A DNA stretch of 45,639 nucleotides from Lachnospiraceae bacterium (lineage in GTDB: Bacteria; Bacillota; Clostridia; Lachnospirales; Lachnospiraceae): positions 1 through 45,639 of the forward strand of contig WRBB01000022.1 in NCBI GenBank assembly GCA_009779895.1. The letters are read 5' to 3'. Of the stretch, positions 43,272 to 45,639 are shown in pieces; position 1 is the stretch's first letter; every line of letters begins with the position of its first letter. Under the pieces are notes generated by a model. The model saw only the letters and a list, made by a program, of their open reading frames with translations. It did no database searches and was not told the DNA's origin. The position numbers were made by a program, and so were the translations under genes.

Positions 43272-45182
43272 TTAACTCCATCTTCCTTGCTTCCGATTGA
43301 AACGACGCTCTAACTTTTCCTGCTCTTCCCGATTGTATTCGGCTGTGCCCCGGGCAATTTCACGACCATCCAAATCTACATGGGTGTGAATCACATAACT
43401 AGCTTGGGTATGATAAGCGTAATTGTCCTGCAAACCATTACCACCCAAAGTACCAAATCCAGAATAGGATAACTCCGGACTGGTATTGATATTGGGAATG
43501 GCAACCAAATCTTCTGAAACATCTTTTACATATTTCTTCATAGAAGCAATCCCAATGGCAAAACCTTCACCAAAATACTCTCCTAGCTCCATCGTCATAC
43601 GAGAGGGGCTATTAATCCTTGCCCTTGCTCGAACCGCTGCATCCGCTGCCGCTGCCAATTGTGTCGCTACCGCTTGTACCTGTCCTAACATGGAACGCAT
43701 ACCACCGGCAAAACCTGCACCAATGCGCATACCACTTTTCAAAGCACCACGCTCTGCCGAGCCCAATGCCGCCACCACTACTGTAGCAATAGAAACCGCT
43801 GCCACGTTGGACAAGGGAGCTCCCGCTCCAATACCGGTTGCAAAAGTAGCCATCGCTGCCAATGCCATCATCGGCAATGGTGTTACGCCACTTTCAATGC
43901 CCGTGCGAATGGCATCTACCACATCTCTTCCTGCTGAACCGGCATCACCCGTACCGCCTCTGAACGCATTCACCAAATCCCGCACTGCACCTTTGGCTTT
44001 GTTGCCTAGGGCACTTAGACCGGCATTGACTGTATCAACTGCTCTTACCATACCAGATAAAGAACTGCTGGCTGACTTGGCGTTGTTGGCAATGGAACGC
44101 ATACTGGAATCCACTACTCGCAAAGCTACTGCCATAAGTCTAGCACCAACCGACGCAAAGCCTATGGCTGCACCAAAGATTGCTATCATAACTGCAGTGG
44201 CTAAAGCGAACCCGCCTAGGAGTAATAGGGATAAAAACAATGCAAAACATGCCAATGCTAGTAGGCCCACGGCAAGGGCTACAGAACCCAGTGCTTTTGA
44301 TAAAGATAATATCACGCCAACAGCTTCCATACCGGCCATTGAAACAATAACAACAGCAACTGCCATTGCTATAAAACCTAAACCTAATAAAAGAACACCT
44401 GCACCTAAAAGAAGAATCCATTTTCCTGCTTTTATCGCAACAGCTCCTAATTTAATCAGGCCAAAAATAACACCACCCATCACTGCTGCTATGAGAGTAA
44501 AAGCTGCTATAGCCGTTTCGTTTACATCATTTAACATCAACATAGCATGTGCTAAAAGCCAAAATCCAGCGGCAACTGCAAGAACACCAATACCACCAAG
44601 GGCAACCGCTTTACCAAATATCAAAAAGCCCTTTGTTGCAAGCTTAAGCTTTTTACTCACAACAAGTATTCCTATTGCCATCCCACCAAGATCTGCTATG
44701 ATAAGACTCATAGTAATATATGTCTTTGGCGTAATTTCAGATAACATATTTAATGCTTCAACAAATTTATAAATACCTGTTCCTGCATAATAAATACTCT
44801 TACCAAACTTCTCAAAAGCAAACCCAGCAAAAAACAACAAAGGACCTAAAAGTGCTATCAAACCCAATATTAATAACGTCTTTATACTAATGCTTCCTAT
44901 AACATCAACTATTTCGGATTCTACTTTGGAAAACATGGCAAATGAATCAACAGCATATTGCACTCCCTCACCTAATGATTCCATGCCTGCTTTATTTTCT
45001 GCTACCATCGCATTTACCGCACTAAGCTCATTTTTCGCCTCAGATATACCAGATAACGTTAAATTTAATCCTATATCCCATATACTATCCTGAATTAATA
45101 ACCATACTTTTTCTGACAAATCATCACCTTCTTTCTTCATTAAAAGATTAAATACTTTTGTTTCAACTTCATGGTAGCACAT
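43272..45182 (-). CDS. Phage tail tape measure protein, probably N-terminally rearranged
   Basis: Up to 636 aa. The middle is long hydrophobic helices (residues ~100-370) and the rest is Ala/Gly-rich. The C-terminal region has the tape-measure hallmark INSPSRMTMELGEYFGEGFAIGI and ends GREIARGTAEYNREEQEKLERRF. The start is uncertain: the ATG at 45182 lies inside a 19-bp repeat context without a ribosome binding site, while a TTG at about 45119 has AAGGTG ahead. The usual order is major tail, chaperone, tape measure, Dit; here it lies before the major tail gene and is flanked by the 19-bp repeat. An IS lies just upstream. Confidence 0.8.
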   Translation of the reverse strand: MCYHEVETKVFNLLMKKEGDDLSEKVWLLIQDSIWDIGLNLTLSGISEAKNELSAVNAMVAENKAGMESLGEGVQYAVDSFAMFSKVESEIVDVIGSISIKTLLILGLIALLGPLLFFAGFAFEKFGKSIYYAGTGIYKFVEALNMLSEITPKTYITMSLIIADLGGMAIGILVVSKKLKLATKGFLIFGKAVALGGIGVLAVAAGFWLLAHAMLMLNDVNETAIAAFTLIAAVMGGVIFGLIKLGAVAIKAGKWILLLGAGVLLLGLGFIAMAVAVVIVSMAGMEAVGVILSLSKALGSVALAVGLLALACFALFLSLLLLGGFALATAVMIAIFGAAIGFASVGARLMAVALRVVDSSMRSIANNAKSASSSLSGMVRAVDTVNAGLSALGNKAKGAVRDLVNAFRGGTGDAGSAGRDVVDAIRTGIESGVTPLPMMALAAMATFATGIGAGAPLSNVAAVSIATVVVAALGSAERGALKSGMRIGAGFAGGMRSMLGQVQAVATQLAAAADAAVRARARINSPSRMTMELGEYFGEGFAIGIASMKKYVKDVSEDLVAIPNINTSPELSYSGFGTLGGNGLQDNYAYHTQASYVIHTHVDLDGREIARGTAEYNREEQEKLERRFNRKQGRWS

Positions 45183-45190
45183 CCCAAGTG

Positions 45191-45209
45191 GGCATTGTGG
45201 GCATCTTTC
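45191..45209. repeat. 19-bp direct repeat, copy 2
   Basis: Identical to 43239-43257. On the minus strand it reads R-C-P-Q-C-P, in frame with the tape measure ORF start (continuing L-G-M-C-Y-H). No ATG, GTG or TTG start lies upstream in this frame before a stop. Confidence 0.85.
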
Positions 45210-45271
45210 ATCGTTATATTTCCATAAAAGATTTATTGCGTTTTATCATCACATAAGTTAAAATTTAAATG

Positions 45272-45329
45272 AAATAGAACTAGCCAACATTGGAGCCTGT
45301 AGTGTTTCCAAGTCGGGCTAGTTCTATTT
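45272..45329. terminator. Long hairpin at the end of the transposase gene
   Basis: AAATAGAACTAGCC (45272-45285) and GGCTAGTTCTATTT (45316-45329) form a 14-bp stem. A TTGGA/TCCAA inner stem lies in the 30-base loop. A T-run follows on the plus strand and TTTCATTT on the minus strand. It would stop readthrough at the edge of the insertion sequence in either direction. Confidence 0.75.
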
Positions 45330-45412
45330 TTTATCATCATGAGTAACGGTTGGATTTATTTTTGAGTACAATAAGGAAAGGTCATCATTAAAACCATCAC
45401 TACTCTTAGAGC

Positions 45413-45639
45413 CTATGCAGCCAGTGCCTTTTTAGGTGAATATTCCTTCAAAGCTCCGTTCATAAAGCGATGGTATTTATTTAGATTCCGTCCGATGATG
45501 TAAAGCATGAACTCCGTTTTCACTTTTGATTCACCACGGTGATTGAACCTTGTGAAGTTTTCATTTTCTTTTATATCACCAAAGTGTCCTTCGGTTTGAA
45601 TTGAACGAATCTGTCTATTTAAAATCCCTTTCTCACTAG
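45413..45639 (-). mobile_element. IS1182-like transposase, C-terminal part (runs off the window)
   Basis: The last 75 codons of a DDE transposase, open to the window edge with a TAG at 45415-45413. The segment RQIRSIQTEGHFGDIKENENF and RGESKVKTEFMLYIIGRNLNKYHR match the C terminus of IS1182-family transposases (RSIQxEGxFGxxK ... VKTE ... NxxKxH). A hairpin lies between the stop and the tape measure gene. The other end of the element is outside the window, so its terminal repeats cannot be placed. Confidence 0.8.

Noticed and set aside
43486-44772. A 428-codon open frame on the plus strand opposite the tape measure gene
   Set aside because: It is a mirror of an Ala/Gly-rich gene, has no ribosome binding site and no recognisable domain; the minus-strand protein has clear tape-measure features.

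Overview
The window looks like the chromosome of a low-GC Gram-positive anaerobe, most likely class Clostridia and probably Lachnospiraceae-like. The reasons are strong GGAGG ribosome binding sites, a FabK-type enoyl reductase with a FabT-like MarR regulator, a bacterial V-type ATPase operon, a DUF6465-like protein and short-spaced sigma-A promoters. This placement is inferred from gene content; no 16S or marker gene is present.

Layout. 1-4150: a flavin split-barrel protein, convergent with a SulP permease / MFS transporter / ArsR metal-sensor operon. 4154-8103: a DUF6465-like protein, a FabT-like regulator, a small fabK-fabG-fabZ cluster and trmB, all on the minus strand. 8308-16855: a complete nine-gene V-type ATPase operon on the plus strand (G, C, I, K, F, E, A, B, D). 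16872-20976: a AAA ATPase preceded by 29-bp repeats, then an ABC exporter with an ArsR-type regulator. 21197-26808: a minus-strand carbohydrate operon (LacI regulator, FGGY kinase, zinc polyol dehydrogenase, aldo/keto reductase, acetyl-esterase-like hydrolase) behind a clear promoter and a 20-bp palindromic operator. 27042-29496: a DUF4143-type ATPase preceded by four exact-period 23-bp repeats, then an M20 tripeptidase-like enzyme. 29507-33878: glgB, ldh, an aldo/keto reductase and xpt in one minus-strand run. 33954-35372: a third ATPase (DUF234 type) bounded by a 40-bp direct repeat that carries the glgB promoter.

35600-45639 is the tail module of a siphovirus-like prophage or tailocin, read on the minus strand: tape measure protein, small 59-aa protein, major tail protein, tail chaperone with a -1 overlapping frame, a Prp-type cysteine protease, Dit, and Tal with a collagen-like stretch. 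At its distal end are a small gene and a frameshifted DUF2335 gene. The module is damaged or rearranged. The tape measure gene lies upstream of the major tail gene instead of between chaperone and Dit, Dit is split by an in-frame TGA, and an IS1182-like transposase interrupts the right edge. No capsid, lysis, integrase or repressor gene is visible in the window.

The most unusual theme is three unrelated-looking single-gene ATPase modules, each with its own repeat architecture: 29-bp GTATAC repeats, 23-bp CACGGRATGA repeats, and a 40-bp flanking direct repeat that duplicates a host promoter. No rRNA, tRNA or CRISPR array was recognised.
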